Shown: positions 35,719 to 47,188 of the stretch, piece by piece
How positions within the stretch are numbered: position 1 is the first letter of the stretch
Layout: each line of letters starts with the position of its first letter
DNA from: Notolepis coatsorum
Lineage: Eukaryota > Chordata > Actinopteri > Aulopiformes > Paralepididae
Assembly: GCA_963971535.1 (NCBI GenBank)
Contig: OZ020601.1
Location: 20,525,115-20,589,114 of the forward strand
Reading direction: 5' to 3'
Length of the DNA: 64,000 bases
The notes under the pieces: generated by a model
The model's database searches: none
Seen by the model: the letters and a program-made list of their open reading frames with translations, nothing else
What the model was told of the DNA's origin: nothing
Position numbers and translations under genes: made by a program

Positions 35719-36723
35719 ACAGGGCCGCGGCCTGTGGGCCTCTAGTGACGAGGGGCCTCCAAAAATTGTATTACATTATTTAAAAAAAAAATCTTATTAT
35801 TTTGGAGATCGATGTCATACTGTGACACTGAAATCAACTAAAATATTTAGTCAACAAAAATATTTCATCAACTAAAATATACAGTACGTCACACCCCATG
35901 CCTCTCCCTGCCGTCTGCAAGTGGCTAATCATGAGTTTCCGACCCCCCAGTAAGCTAACCCATAAATCCAAAAAAAGGAAAGTCTGAAGAAAATAGAGGG
36001 TTTAATTCAGCATGGACAGATTAATTTGCTTTCACAACTAACAATGCAGGTTACCTGTAGCCTATGCCTGATATGTGGTGCGAAATCTGCAAACAACGAA
36101 AACATTTCTTTTTATTTTATAGATTTTCCACAAATAAGGGAAGGACTCAAATAGAGCTGCATAGCAGGGTTTTATTTCAAAGTAGGTCTACAGATGCCAG
36201 TGTTTTTTCTCCTTTTCTGTGTTTTATTTCAAAGTAGGTCTACACATGGTAGTCTTTTTTTAAAGTGGACTACTTTTTATTTTATAAATGTTCCACAAAT
36301 AAGGAAATATACCTGAATAGTTCAGGGTTTTATTTCAAAGTCGGTCTACAGACACCAGTGTTTTGTCTCCTCTTCTGTGTTTTATTTAAAAATAGGTCTA
36401 CACAGCCAGTATTTTTTCTCCTCTTCATAAGAGTTAGAGGTTTTCAGGTAAAAACAGCAATAAAAAGTCAAAACTTTTCTTTTTGTTGCTTTATAATTCC
36501 ATTAATGCAATAAGTATAAAGTATAATAAATCGCAAATTACTTTGGGTATGCAATTGTCAGGTGTTTTATGCTAAATGTGGGGTATGTTTGGGGATATAT
36601 AAAACATTATACACTGTGTTATCTTCATTTTAAGGGTAAATAGGTTGTGTGGCTCCCTGAGCATTTTATTTTGTGGGAGGGGGGAAAAGTGGCTCTTTTG
36701 ATAGTAAAGGTTGCTGACCCCTG
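35719..36723. mobile_element. Probable hAT-type remnant
   Basis: The left end starts CAGGGCCGCGGCCTG and the right end reads GGTTGCTGACCCCTG, whose inverse CAGGGGTCAGCAACC is a common hAT terminus. The two ends do not match closely, so they may belong to different elements. Inside, TTTTATTTCAAAGTAGGTCT recurs several times between 36165 and 36400. Confidence 0.45.
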
Positions 36724-36854
36724 GACTAGACGTATAGGAAGGGCTGGAAATCTATAGTGCTCCCTCTGTCCTGTGGAGGGCGGCAATACGCCTAGACGCG
36801 TAGTCCGCCGGAAAAATACAAGAAGAAGAAGAAGACTAGACGTAGAGTCTGCTG

Positions 36855-36898
36855 TCACGCCCGCATCTCCACATCCCAGCCCCGACAGCGTGTAGCAT
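36855..36898 (+). pseudogene. hAT transposase N-terminal fragment, left half of a split copy
   Basis: CGCCCGCATCTCCACATCCC matches the hAT fragment at about 38520-38540 (CGCCCGCCGCATCTCCACAG). The match resumes on the far side of element F4 at 37809. Confidence 0.5.
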
Positions 36899-37800
36899 AA
36901 TGACAAGCAAGCAGTGCAAAAATGCGGAAGCATTCGTCACCGCACGCCACTACGGTAAAGCGCCTTTCTTTTCAGGCCCGCTTTGGGAGCTGTCGCGCGG
37001 AAATAGGCTGTCTATTGCCATTCTCTTTGACAAACTCTAACCTTAACCAGCTCCTTAACAGCGCCTAAACTTAACCGTTCTAACCTTAACCAACTCCGAA
37101 ACAATGCCTAACCTTAACCTTAACCTTAACCATGCCTAACCTTAACCATAGAAAAAATATTGCCATTCTCTTTGACAAACTCTAACCTTAACCAGCTCCT
37201 TAACAGCGCCTAAACTTAACCGTTCTAACCTTAACCAACTCCGAAACAATGCCTAACCTTAACCTTAACCTTAACCATGCCTAACCTTAACCATAGAAAG
37301 AATATTGCCATTCTCTTTGACAAACTCTAACCTTAACCAGCTCCTTAACAGCGCCTAAACTTAACCGTTCTAACCTTAACCAACTCCGAAACAATGCCTA
37401 ACCTTAACCTTAACCTTAACCATGCCTAACCTTAACCGGCGAAAGAATACACGTTAAAAAAAAAATCACGTTAAAAAAATTATATTTGATGGGATTCGAA
37501 CTCGCCAGCAACGAGCCGTAGGATCCACAGCCATGCAGTCTTGCCAATTGAGCTATTTCTGAATACTGAATAAGGGGCGGTTTCTGGCATCCGCTCGTGT
37601 CGAACCAAGGCGGGATCTCATGCGCATGCGCGGGCACCTCGCGAGCACGCCGGCGCACGCACGCACCTGAGCGAGCACGCCGCCGCCGGTGCACGCACCT
37701 GGGCGCTGGGCGAAGGAAAATGAAAGGCGCATTACCGCACGCCACTACGGTACCTGCGGTGACGAATGCTTCCGCATTCTTGCACTGCTTGCTTGACATT
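36899..37800. mobile_element. Foldback/TIR element F4 with telomere-like internal repeats
   Basis: Inverted ends of about 47 bp: AATGACAAGCAAGCAGTGC and GCGGAAGCATTCGTCACCGC at 36899-36946, and their inverse at 37754-37800. The middle has three 145-bp units (starting near 37013, 37158 and 37303) rich in CTAACCTTAACC. A tRNA-like or coding function was not found. Confidence 0.8.
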
Positions 37801-37808
37801 AAGGAATA

Positions 37809-37872
37809 GGCGCCCCGCCACGAATGAGGCAGATTGGGATCATGACAGACAGCAGAGACCCGCCGGTGCTGA
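37809..37872 (+). pseudogene. hAT transposase N-terminal fragment, right half of a split copy
   Basis: CGAATGAGGCAGA and the following GATCATGACAGACAG and CCGCCGGTGCTG match 38560-38605 of the better-preserved copy. F4 sits between the two halves. Confidence 0.5.
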
Positions 37873-38215
37873 TAGCGGATATCCTCGAGCTCCCCCTAGT
37901 GACTAGGGGCCTCCACTACACACTAGTAAAAAAAATAAAAAAAATACAGAAAAAAAAATATATATAATTATAATCAGATCCAGCGTTTACTTTCACAGCA
38001 TCTATAGTGCACTAGTATCATCTCATCTCTATCTATTTTTATTGATTTTTTTGTATTGCAAATAAAAATATGATTGATTGTTTGATAATGAGGGGGTGAG
38101 AGACGTTGAGTCGACGTGACACTGACGTCCAGGTCCAGGTCAGGTGACCACTGACCGCGAGAATTGCACTTGCAAGTTGATCAAGTAGGCTAAGACTCGA
38201 GTAGTACTGTATCAT

Positions 38216-38702
38216 ATGAAAACATAGATAAAAAAGTTAAACGGTGGGAAAGCGGAGCTGTTAAGTTAAAATCTAAACAGGAAAGGGACAGAAAGAGCGC
38301 GTTACTTCGGCAAAGCATACCGACTATCTCAACTTTTTTCACCCCGTCAGGTAAGGCTAAACTGGCTAGCACTAGTAGCAGCAACGTTAAAGAGGCTGAG
38401 CCAGGCGCCGCGAGCAGAGAGGACGAGAATGCTAACGTTATTGATGCTAGCGACAGAGAAGAGGCAGTGGCAGCCTCTAGTTCAGCCGGCCCACCAGTGG
38501 CTGCCACCTGTTCGTCTACGCCCGCCGCATCTCCACAGCCCAGCCCCAACACCAACACGAATGAGGCAGACCCCGATGATGACAGCCCGCCGCCGGCGGT
38601 GCTTGAACATGAAAACCAGGATTGGTTGAACAATGTTACGGATCCAGCTTTATGGGAAGACACAAGCAGCGATAGGATCAAATCTGTGCTTATTGAGAGA
38701 GG
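38216..38702 (+). pseudogene. hAT transposase N-terminal exon (ZMYM1-like), truncated
   Basis: From 38239 the frame reads KRWESGAVKLKSKQERDRKS, then IPTISTFFTPSG, a Ser/Ala/Pro-rich linker, and DWLNNVTDPALWEDTSSDRI with KSVLIERG. This pattern (charged K/R start, FF-P motif, DPALW) matches the N-terminus of hAT transposases annotated as ZMYM1-like. The likely start ATG at 38216 is one base out of frame. After IERG a GTGCGT donor-like site follows at 38701. No zinc finger, DDE or dimerisation region is present downstream. Confidence 0.7.
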
Positions 38703-38709
38703 TGCGTGC

Positions 38710-39640
38710 AGCATATCTTGTTATAATAATATCATATATTTGCATATCGTATATGTCACAAATGTAACAGTACTATATACCTGTATGTCATGTATGTCCC
38801 TATGCCATAAATGTCATGATGATGTCATATATGTTGTGTGTCAGTCATAAATTTTTATCCGCCATAAAAAAAAATTACTCAGCAGCAACTCAAATTGATC
38901 TTATCTCTTTTATCATAACTTGCTTTTATTTCTCTTTATCATGAGTTGCTTTTAAGGGTTTGCGGATTTTCTTTTAACATTAGTTGACTGTATGAGTTGT
39001 CAGGTTAGGTGTTATTGTAAAAAAAATTAGGATGTGCCCTGTCTAGTGTACATGTCCATTTGTGTTTTTGTGCCTTTTATGTTCCATGTATAGACCACAA
39101 TGGAAACAAGCCTTGGCTTTATTGTGTTTTATCCATTTTTGACCAGCGTGTTGACACTGTTATTGTTTGTCTTTCAAATGTTTGTCCTACGATTGTGTCA
39201 AAATTAAGTATTCAATCAATTCAATCAATCAACTATGAATTGAAAATGGGGGACCCTGATGTAAACAAGACAATTGCACTGTTGCAGAACTGTTCTTTCT
39301 TTGTTTCTTTGTTGTTGAAATATTAAAGTTATCAAAAATTTAAATTTTCTGGTTGTGTTTTCCTGCATTTAACCTTTTCAAACAAAGCCATCATGACACT
39401 GACAGAATAACTGAACAATAAAGTATAATATATTGTGTGGTACCCTGTCAATAACTTTGGCAGACAGGGAATATAATTAATTTTCCTCAACGATACTTTC
39501 TCTCTCTCTCGATGGATAGCTGTTTGTTGACGCGTTAAAAATGCATCAGTAGCAGGATTACTGTCATTTTGATTACTGTAGTTTGCCTGGTATGTAGCCT
39601 TGGTTAGTGGCTGCCCCACCAATGTTTTACATATAAAAAC
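38710..39640. other. No gene seen; contains LINE-tail piece at 39235-39290
   Basis: AT-rich DNA. GAAAATGGGGGACCCTGATG at 39241 repeats the LINE UTR phrase seen at 717. Confidence 0.5.
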
Positions 39641-39687
39641 GTCACTGTGTGTGTGTGTGCACGTGTATGTGTGTGTGTGTGTGTGTG
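39640..39687 (+). repeat. (GT)n microsatellite
   Basis: Two short GT runs with a CACGTGTA interruption. Confidence 0.9.
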
Positions 39688-39739
39688 GGGGCCTCCACAA
39701 GAGTCTGGCCCAGAGGCCTCTGAATTCTTAATCTGGCCC

Positions 39740-40431
39740 CGGGCAGGAGAGGGAGAGAAAGTAGGAAAGGGGAGGGGAGGTGGTACTGTAGGTTGGAGGA
39801 GGGTGGTTATGGGTAGGGAAGGTTGTATGCTTGGGAGAACAGGTAGGTTTTGAGTCGAGATTTAAAGGTGGAGAGTGAGGGAGAGTCTGAGGGAGGGTGT
39901 TCCAAAGTCTGGGTGCAGCTCGTGAAAAAGCCCGGTCACCAAAACCTTTAAGTTTGGATGACGGGACAGTGAGGGAAGCAGTGGAAAAGGACCGGAGGGA
40001 ACGGGTGGGGCGGTAAGGGAGAAGGAGGTCAGTCAGGTAAGGGGGGGGGGGGGCAGGCTATGGAGGACTTTGAAGGTGAGGAGTAGTGTTGTGAAGTCCT
40101 TGATAGGGAGCCAGTGGAGGGAGTGGAGTGATGTGTTCACGGGACCGGGTGTTAGTGAGGAGGCGGGCGGCTGAGTTCTGGACCATCTGCAGTTTGTGAA
40201 GGGAGCGGGAGGTGATGCCAGTGAGGAGGGAGTTGCAATAGTTAAGGCGGGAGGAGGGATTCAGCAGCAGGGGGGGAGAGGCAGTGATGAATTTTGACAA
40301 TGTTGCGGAGGTGAAAGTATGATGTTTTTACAATGGAGCTGACATGGAAGATCCCTAGAAGATCTAATAGAAGATCCCTGCAGTAGAAAACTATTTACAA
40401 CAGAAACAAAGTCATCAGTTGAAAGGTGTTC
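39740..40431 (-). mobile_element. Antisense LINE ORF2 C-terminal fragment (L2-like)
   Basis: The minus strand reads [20 protein letters not shown], then [20 protein letters not shown], and in a shifted frame DRAFSRAAPRLWNTLPQTL. These are typical of the C-terminal end of fish L2 elements. A G-run at 40041-40052 and other indels break the frame. Confidence 0.8.
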
Positions 40432-40434
40432 CCT
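40421..40434 (+). repeat. 14-bp target duplication of the L1/Tx1-type LINE, left copy
   Basis: GAAAGGTGTTCCCT here and at 48031-48044. The right copy follows the A-rich end of the LINE and the left copy abuts the LTR element that later entered this junction. Confidence 0.75.
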
Positions 40435-40435
40435 T

Positions 40436-41197
40436 TGTCGTATATTTCTAAATGAAAACATGAATAAATGCAAGTGAAATGTACAAGGAAAATGATTAGA
40501 AAGACAAATGCTGATTGATAGAAGGGCCATTTAGAGTACACCATGTGAAGTTATTTCTGAGACCCTAGGCTTGAGAGGGTAGAGGCGGTTGACTCCCCAG
40601 AAACAGATGGCTGACCTTAAGACAATAAAACTGACCCCTCAGGACTATAGTAAGACGGGCCGAAAGGAGTGGTAAAAAGAGCCTCTCAGATAGATGAGTC
40701 AGCAGCACTCAAGTGAGGCCAAGTGTTCAAAATGCATCAAGGTTTAGCAAATCAGAAAAACGGAAGAAACAATAAGAAATGCAGTTAATTGGTAAATATC
40801 AGAGATGAAGGGTTAGACCATTTGCAAAATGTGGTGTTTCATGGAGACTAGTAAATCGTCCTACGAGATGGAAATCAAATAACATGTGGTGAAATGCTAA
40901 TGCTAAATATAAAATAATGAACCCAATAGGCATATGGTTTGTTGTCTGGGCACTGTCTGAAAAAGTAGTCTGTTTCTTATCTAGACTATGTAAACATTTT
41001 AGTCACAAGCATGAGGATGTTACTCAGGGAAAAACTAATCCTCTCATCAAGTGAAGTGTCAGCAAGATTCAAACTGTGAAACCGTGGTCACAGGACCCAA
41101 ACGGTTGTGTCAGCGAAACATGTGGTCACAGGACACCAGCAGACAAGTTTCTGCTGGAATGTGACCAAAATAAGGCAGGCAGGGACTCGCTCTCTCT

Positions 41198-41238
<41 letters not shown>

Positions 41239-41583
41239 AAAAGGGCTGATGGCGACACAAAGAAGAGACTCACACCCAGAAGGGACCTGGGGAAGCACTG
41301 ACACAGACCCGGAGACACACAGGGGACGGACCCCTGAGAGGAGAGCCACACAGAACTCGAGAGCCGAGCAAGACACTCAGAGGAGACGGAGAAGGATGAT
41401 AGACGAATCGCTTCGCAGCAGGAGAAGCCTACCACCAAAGGAGAGACGAAAAACGAGCGCTCTCTGCTGAGCACCGATACTCACGGAGACCAGGTTGCCT
41501 TGCCAACCAGACCAGCAAACCACTAAGAGAAGACGCGTTGTTGCCATGGACAACCTGAGACAGCGAACAGCACCGAGAGACGA
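40436..41583 (+). repeat. LTR head portion (copy 1, outer)
   Basis: The first 457 bases equal 43497-43953, as far as I can see base for base. It includes a CT-rich tract (41189-41233), the TATA-like GATAAAAAGGGC at 41236, and the purine-rich R-like region. It breaks off at ACAGCACCGAGAGACGA, matching about 51470 in the intact LTR. Confidence 0.85.
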
Positions 41584-41883
41584 TTAGATAAAATGGAAAA
41601 TGAGACTGATTAGAATAAGGATAGAGATGAGGATACATAGATAAGGTTTGATTAGGTGTGCAAGTTACTAAAATGGTTTGGAAGACTAACCAGGGTAAGT
41701 TGGGGCTGTTGATGGGATGAAGTAACTGGGAAAATTGCATGGGTTAATCTAAACTAACAAAATTTATGGTTTTAGACAGGAACAATGGAACATATAATAT
41801 TAGACAGAGTTAGAAACAAAGGACTATTTATAGTAGTGATTACAATACTTGATCAAAGGGTGGTCAAAGTTGAATTAAGAAAA

Positions 41884-41915
<32 letters not shown>

Positions 41916-42761
41916 AAAAACCACAACTATTATTTCATTGCTTATTTTATTTCTTTTTGGATTTCTAATTTTGCTGTCTTAGTTTTGCGGGGGTATTTAT
42001 GCCTCTAGATGATTGTTAAGTTCTGTTTGATGGGTGTGTAGCATGTAGGCACTCACAATTTTTGTTTATTTACAATTTTCTTTGTTTTTGTTTGACTATA
42101 TTTTTTATTAGGAACTGGCTGGCTGGGAGAGATCTCTCGCCGGTCGGGGATAGCAGGTGGTGGTGACACAGCAAGGCTGGTAGGAAGTCTGATATAATGA
42201 GCTGGAAACTGAGAATGGACGGGAGCTGGTTCATGGTTTGTTTTCCGCTCATTAAGAGTCCAGATGTAGAATCTGGGCGGTTGTGTCACTTTTTGGGTTA
42301 TGATAAGTGTTGGGGAAACATATTTCTGTAGGAAGCTCTGTAGGTTTTTGGTCGCAAATTGGCCAGACAGTGTTCAAGTAGAGTGCAGACATGTGAATTT
42401 GATGATTGACTTATGGAAGACTCTGCACCGGCTTGTTGAAAGCTGGCGGAGTGTGTGTGATGTGTGTTTAAAGGGACTGTGGTTTGTTGACCATGCATGT
42501 AGGTTCTGTTGGTGATTGGCCTTGTCTAGAGCTGACTGTCCGGACCGAGGAGCTGTCGGGAAACAAGGTATTTGAAAGTGAAATAATGGTTATTCCACTG
42601 TCAAGGGTGGAAGTGGTAGTTGTGTTGATCTTGAGATATTGCATATCTAGTAAAACAGTACAGCACAAAAAGAAATGAGACAACGTTGATTTGATTGAAT
42701 AAATAACTTAAGAAGCTGTGAAATACATAGATAATTAATTGGAGAAAAATGTATTGTCAAA

Positions 42762-43004
42762 ATGCAGAACAGTAAAGATGTATCTGCGAAAAATAAAAGT
42801 TTCCAATCTATTGTGTGTTTTGTAAATAATAATCCAAAATGCAAAAAGGACAGAGGGAAAATTGTTTCCTTCTGTGGAAAATCGGAGCAGTACCAGAGAC
42901 CTGCATACAACGAAGAAGAGGCGGTGATTAGCACAAAATACAACAAGAAGAAACAAAACGGTCAAAAACGAGTTAGCAGTAAAGGCCTTAGGAGGTTTAA
43001 ATAG
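42762..43004 (+). CDS. Small open frame in block C, conserved in copy 2
   Basis: Eighty codons; the middle part (SIVCFVNNNPKCKKDRGKIV, then SFCGKSEQYQRPAYNEE) is nearly the same in copy 2 (58510-58758). The ends diverge by frameshifts. It matches no family I know. The conservation may only reflect the recent common origin of the two copies. Confidence 0.25.
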   Translation: MQNSKDVSAKNKSFQSIVCFVNNNPKCKKDRGKIVSFCGKSEQYQRPAYNEEEAVISTKYNKKKQNGQKRVSSKGLRRFK

Positions 43005-43496
43005 GGATGAAAGCGAAGGATAATTGAGGCCTCAGTGGTCTTTTCAAGGAGAAGAAATAATTTATGTTGCTTGTTTGAATTTCCCTCAAATGTTTAGAGA
43101 GTTAATCTTTTAGTGGTGTGATGTATTAATCTTTTCTTGCAGAGTCCATTACACAAAATAGACATTTAAGCTAATTACACGGATAAAAAATTGTCTAAAC
43201 AACAAAGCTATTATTGAAAGAGTGTTTCTTGTAAAAACAGGAACAGCTTTCTTAGACTGGATGTCATAATAATAACTGATAAATGTGTATAACTGTGAAA
43301 GGAGGAAAAGGTAGGTGAAATGATGATTTTGTAACTGTACAGATGGAAAGGGGTTTTGTAGTTCGATTTGGGTCAATTTTGGATTTTTTTGAAAATTTTT
43401 GAAAATATTAGCAAAAATTATGATTATGATTTTTAACATGTTTAATTTAGAAAATTAATGTTGTATAGTGGGTTATTAAACCCCCTAAGGGTGGAT

Positions 43497-43953
43497 TGTC
43501 GTATATTTCTAAATGAAAACATGAATAAATGCAAGTGAAATGTACAAGGAAAATGATTAGAAAGACAAATGCTGATTGATAGAAGGGCCATTTAGAGTAC
43601 ACCATGTGAAGTTATTTCTGAGACCCTAGGCTTGAGAGGGTAGAGGCGGTTGACTCCCCAGAAACAGATGGCTGACCTTAAGACAATAAAACTGACCCCT
43701 CAGGACTATAGTAAGACGGGCCGAAAGGAGTGGTAAAAAGAGCCTCTCAGATAGATGAGTCAGCAGCACTCAAGTGAGGCCAAGTGTTCAAAATGCATCA
43801 AGGTTTAGCAAATCAGAAAAACGGAAGAAACAATAAGAAATGCAGTTAATTGGTAAATATCAGAGATGAAGGGTTAGACCATTTGCAAAATGTGGTGTTT
43901 CATGGAGACTAGTAAATCGTCCTACGAGATGGAAATCAAATAACATGTGGTGA
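43497..43953 (+). repeat. LTR head portion (copy 1, inner)
   Basis: It starts TGTCGTATATTTC directly after CCCCTAAGGGTGGAT, the same context as the 3' LTR start of copy 2 at 59254. It stops after 457 bases, where block B begins (GGTGATGGACAAGACG). Confidence 0.88.
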
Positions 43954-44279
43954 GATGAGGGTGGTGATGGACAAGACGTTCCAGCGGAGGGCGCTGTTGC
44001 CTCTTTTATAGTTTCACCTTTATAGGTGGAACGAGGTGCAGTAAACAATAGAGAACAGTTGTGATTATTATAGGTTTTGAAGCGCGGCAATCTGTGGGAA
44101 TTTGTGAGTTCTTTTTATCGTTTTTTTTTTCTGTTGTTGATGATGAATGTGTTTACTGGTTTGATGATAGGTCTGTAATTGTTATGGGCCAGGGGTAATG
44201 GCGCTGGTGGGATAGTATGGGATAGATGTGTGAGTTTGTTTGTGACTTTGGTTGCGTGAAACCCCCCCCCCCTTTTTTC

Positions 44280-44530
44280 CTCTGTCTCTTCCTCCCTCGT
44301 TCACACTCTCCCCTTCCTCCTTCCCTCCCTCCCTCCCTGTCCCTCCCTCCCTCCCTCCCTCCCTCCCTCCCTCCCTCCCTCCCTCCCTCCCTCCCTCCCT
44401 CCCTCCCTCCCTCCCTCCCTCCCTCCCTCCCTCCCTCCCTCTCTCTCTCCCTCCCTCCCTCCCTCCCTCCCTCTCTCCCTCCTTCCCTCCCTCCCTCCCT
44501 CCCCCCCCCCCCCCCCCCGCCCCCCCTCCG
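44280..44530 (+). repeat. (CCCT)n and poly-C tract in block B
   Basis: A long CCTCCCT tract ends in a C19 run; the counterpart in copy 2 (54110-54255) is shorter. A second C-run is at 44758-44774. The antisense Gly/Arg/Glu frames are artefacts. Confidence 0.95.
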
Positions 44531-46072
44531 CTCCATCCCTGTCTCCCAGCTTGACTTTGTGGGATGACAGGTGCGCAAAGGGAGTTTTGTTGTTGCCTTT
44601 ATGGTGGGCTTGGAGTATTGGTTATATTAAAATAGTGTTACTTGCTAAAATAGGATTACATAAGGATAAATGGGATATTCATGGTCATTCTTTTGGTTTG
44701 ATTAAAGTTAAGGATGATTTAGACGGTTTTGGTAGTAGTTAATGTTGCATTGTGTGCCCCCCCCCCCCCCCCCCTTCCTCCCCTTAGTCCCTGTATCCCT
44801 GTATCCCTCCCTCCTTTTTCTTTTCCCTCTGTCTCTCCTTGTATTTCGCCATCCCTAGATTGCGGCGTGTGTTGGGGGCATTTGGTTGTAGGTTTATTTG
44901 AACTGCGTTGTTATTGTGTATGTGAAGTGGGTACCGGATGGGCGCTGGCCTGTCTAGGTGCAGGTGGTGGTAGGTTGAGTTGTGATATTCCTTGGAGGGA
45001 AGGCTTGGGGTGTTTCCGTTCAGGTTCGAAACTGAAGGGAGGACGCTTTGGGCTGTGAGTTGACGGTTCTTTGTGTATTCAGGGAACTGGGTGAATATTG
45101 CAGGTGGCATAGTGCGGGTGTCCGTGAATTTATTAACGTGGCCAGCTGTACTATGTGTCGGTCAGGGTTTTAGTGATCTAAGTTGCTAAAAGTTTATTGT
45201 TTTCCCTGATTGGTGGTTGGTAGCAGTAGCAGCACTAATTAATTTTTATTAAGTGTTGTGGGGGGTAATGGTTGTGTGTAAGGATGAATGAAATGGATGT
45301 TGTATGAGGAGTATGAATGAAATTGAGGTTGTATGAGGAGTGTGAAGCAAAAGCGAATAATACATTTAGTCAATACGCTAATCGGACATTTAAAAGTAAG
45401 AAATAAGGTTAGGATGAACAGATTCATCAAGCAAAGAGAGGTTAGAATCAGATGAAGGACCAGATTTACAAAGGATTATTAGACAATGGATAGGAAGGGG
45501 ATTAATGATTATATTTCCCAGGAAATCAGGTGGAGAGAGCACACAGGGGATTGGAAACCTCCAGTGTTCCTGTTGAGGGAACGGACAAAAAACAAGATAA
45601 GCTGTATCGTTATTTTTTCAAGCAAATCACACTGTGTCTCTCTAAATATTTTAGTATAGTGTTGCCCGACATTTCCAATGCATAACGAATAGTGGGAATA
45701 ACAGGGAAATGCCACTGTATTAAGTCTGGATGTTTTTGCTTTCTTTCTGTACAGGTGCTCGGCCGGACAGGAGCTCTAACAATTTCCATAAGCCAACTAG
45801 GGAAACGGCTGTGTTTAGCCTTGGTATAAGTATGAATGATAAGCCAGTTATCAATCCTTGTCTGCACAGTAAAATTTTGACAGTGTGAGTGTTTTAACTC
45901 AAGTAAGTAGAAGTAGTGGAAGACAGAGAAACTTGTTTTTTCAAACGGTGATTACAGGAGTGGTTGAAAGGGGAGTGAATGACAGTAGCATAGGAAGTTC
46001 ACCTTAGAGGAACATTGATAGGAATAACTGAAGCGTTAGATGCAATAACAATAGAATAACAACAACAACAAT

Positions 46073-47188
46073 ATGGAGAAAGGCCTTAGTGATCAGGCCA
46101 TTGGGGGGAGAAGGCCGAGAGCCTCTGCAGACATTTCCCAGATAGACTTTACCAGTGATGATCTGATAGATTGGAATATGGACTTCTCTCATGTGACCAG
46201 TACGACAGAAGGACTTGAAATGTTGACTTTGGTTCCAATACAGGGGAGTGAACCAGTGGCAACGGTGTTACTCCAACCAGAACCGTTTCAAGCTGGAGTG
46301 TCCATTGCAGGCGACTGCGGTTTAACCAAGGGGCAGAAAAAGAGACTGAGGTTACAGCCGTCCCACGAAGTCCACTCTGGCCGGAGGGCTGGAACTGAGA
46401 CCGACAGCAGGTATGGAATACACGAACAGTTTCTACAGCCCACCCGTTTCCCATGTCCACCCTGCCCTCAGCACCAAAGCCAAGATGAGAGGCGGAGCCC
46501 AGCGATGGGACGTCAAACCGCCAGTGCTGAGATGGGGGAAGAGGCAGCATACTATAGACAACAGAGAGCGTTTGTGACAGCGTTCGAACAACACGAGGCA
46601 GTTCATCGAGATCTGATGAAGACACAGCTGGAGATCGGTCAAGCCGCACACGAGACTCAGAGATTGGAACGAGAACTGGCAAGAAAGGCTGCGCTGCTAG
46701 AAGCGACAGCTGTTGAGATCATGCTTCGGGCGTCTGACCTAGGCCGCTGTGATCAAAGAGTGCCCTGTGCCCTGTTGCCCGGACAGGGAACTGGGCCGCG
46801 ACAGGGTGAACAGAACCGCAGGAGGGGTGAGTTTCCAGGCCCCTCCCAACAAGAGAAGGCCCGAGGAGAGGCAGCAGAAAAGGACAGGTATGCCCCTCTC
46901 TCCTCCAGGCAACAGGACATGCGACCAGAGGACAGGAGAGGGGTGGACCTGGCGAGGACTGTGGGATGCCAGCAGAGAGACTGTGGGAGTCGTGGTAAAC
47001 TGGAACCCCTGGGATGGCCGGCGTCGGCTGTGTGCTGGGATTGTGGGGAGGTTGGCCATTTCGCTCGGTCATGTGACAAAGGGTGGCGGACTCAGCGAAC
47101 GTCCAGTAGGAAGCGAGAGTCCAAACAGGGTTGCTGGGAATGTGGAGAGTTGGGACATTTTCAGAGGGGGTGTCTGCATAGGTCATAG
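46073..47188 (+). CDS. Gag-like zinc-knuckle protein, copy 1
   Basis: This 371-residue frame is intact. Residues about 155-220 look helical and heptad-rich (EQHEAVHRDLMKTQLEIGQ, then RLERELARKAALLEATAVEI). A basic, Gln/Arg-rich stretch follows. Two CX2CX4HX4C zinc knuckles end the protein: CWDCGEVGHFARSC (321-334) and CWECGELGHFQRGC (354-367). Such knuckles bind RNA in retroviral nucleocapsid domains, so a Gag-like role is inferred. I do not recognise a matrix or capsid domain. No protease, RT or integrase frame follows. About 90% of residues match copy 2 by eye. Confidence 0.75.
   Translation: MEKGLSDQAIGGRRPRASADISQIDFTSDDLIDWNMDFSHVTSTTEGLEMLTLVPIQGSEPVATVLLQPEPFQAGVSIAGDCGLTKGQKKRLRLQPSHEVHSGRRAGTETDSRYGIHEQFLQPTRFPCPPCPQHQSQDERRSPAMGRQTASAEMGEEAAYYRQQRAFVTAFEQHEAVHRDLMKTQLEIGQAAHETQRLERELARKAALLEATAVEIMLRASDLGRCDQRVPCALLPGQGTGPRQGEQNRRRGEFPGPSQQEKARGEAAEKDRYAPLSSRQQDMRPEDRRGVDLARTVGCQQRDCGSRGKLEPLGWPASAVCWDCGEVGHFARSCDKGWRTQRTSSRKRESKQGCWECGELGHFQRGCLHRS

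Noticed and set aside
34809..35719. Pro/Gln-rich proteins of about 290-300 residues on the minus strand
   Set aside because: The 39-bp repeat is a multiple of three, so all three frames stay open; no conserved flank or known family.
44153..44578. Gly/Arg/Glu-rich and Pro/Ser-rich frames
   Set aside because: Readings of the CCCT/poly-C tract; the tract length differs in copy 2.
46149..46682. Antisense frames opposite the Gag-like gene (177 and 155 codons)
   Set aside because: Shadows of a conserved sense frame; the sense frame holds zinc knuckles and a shared start.
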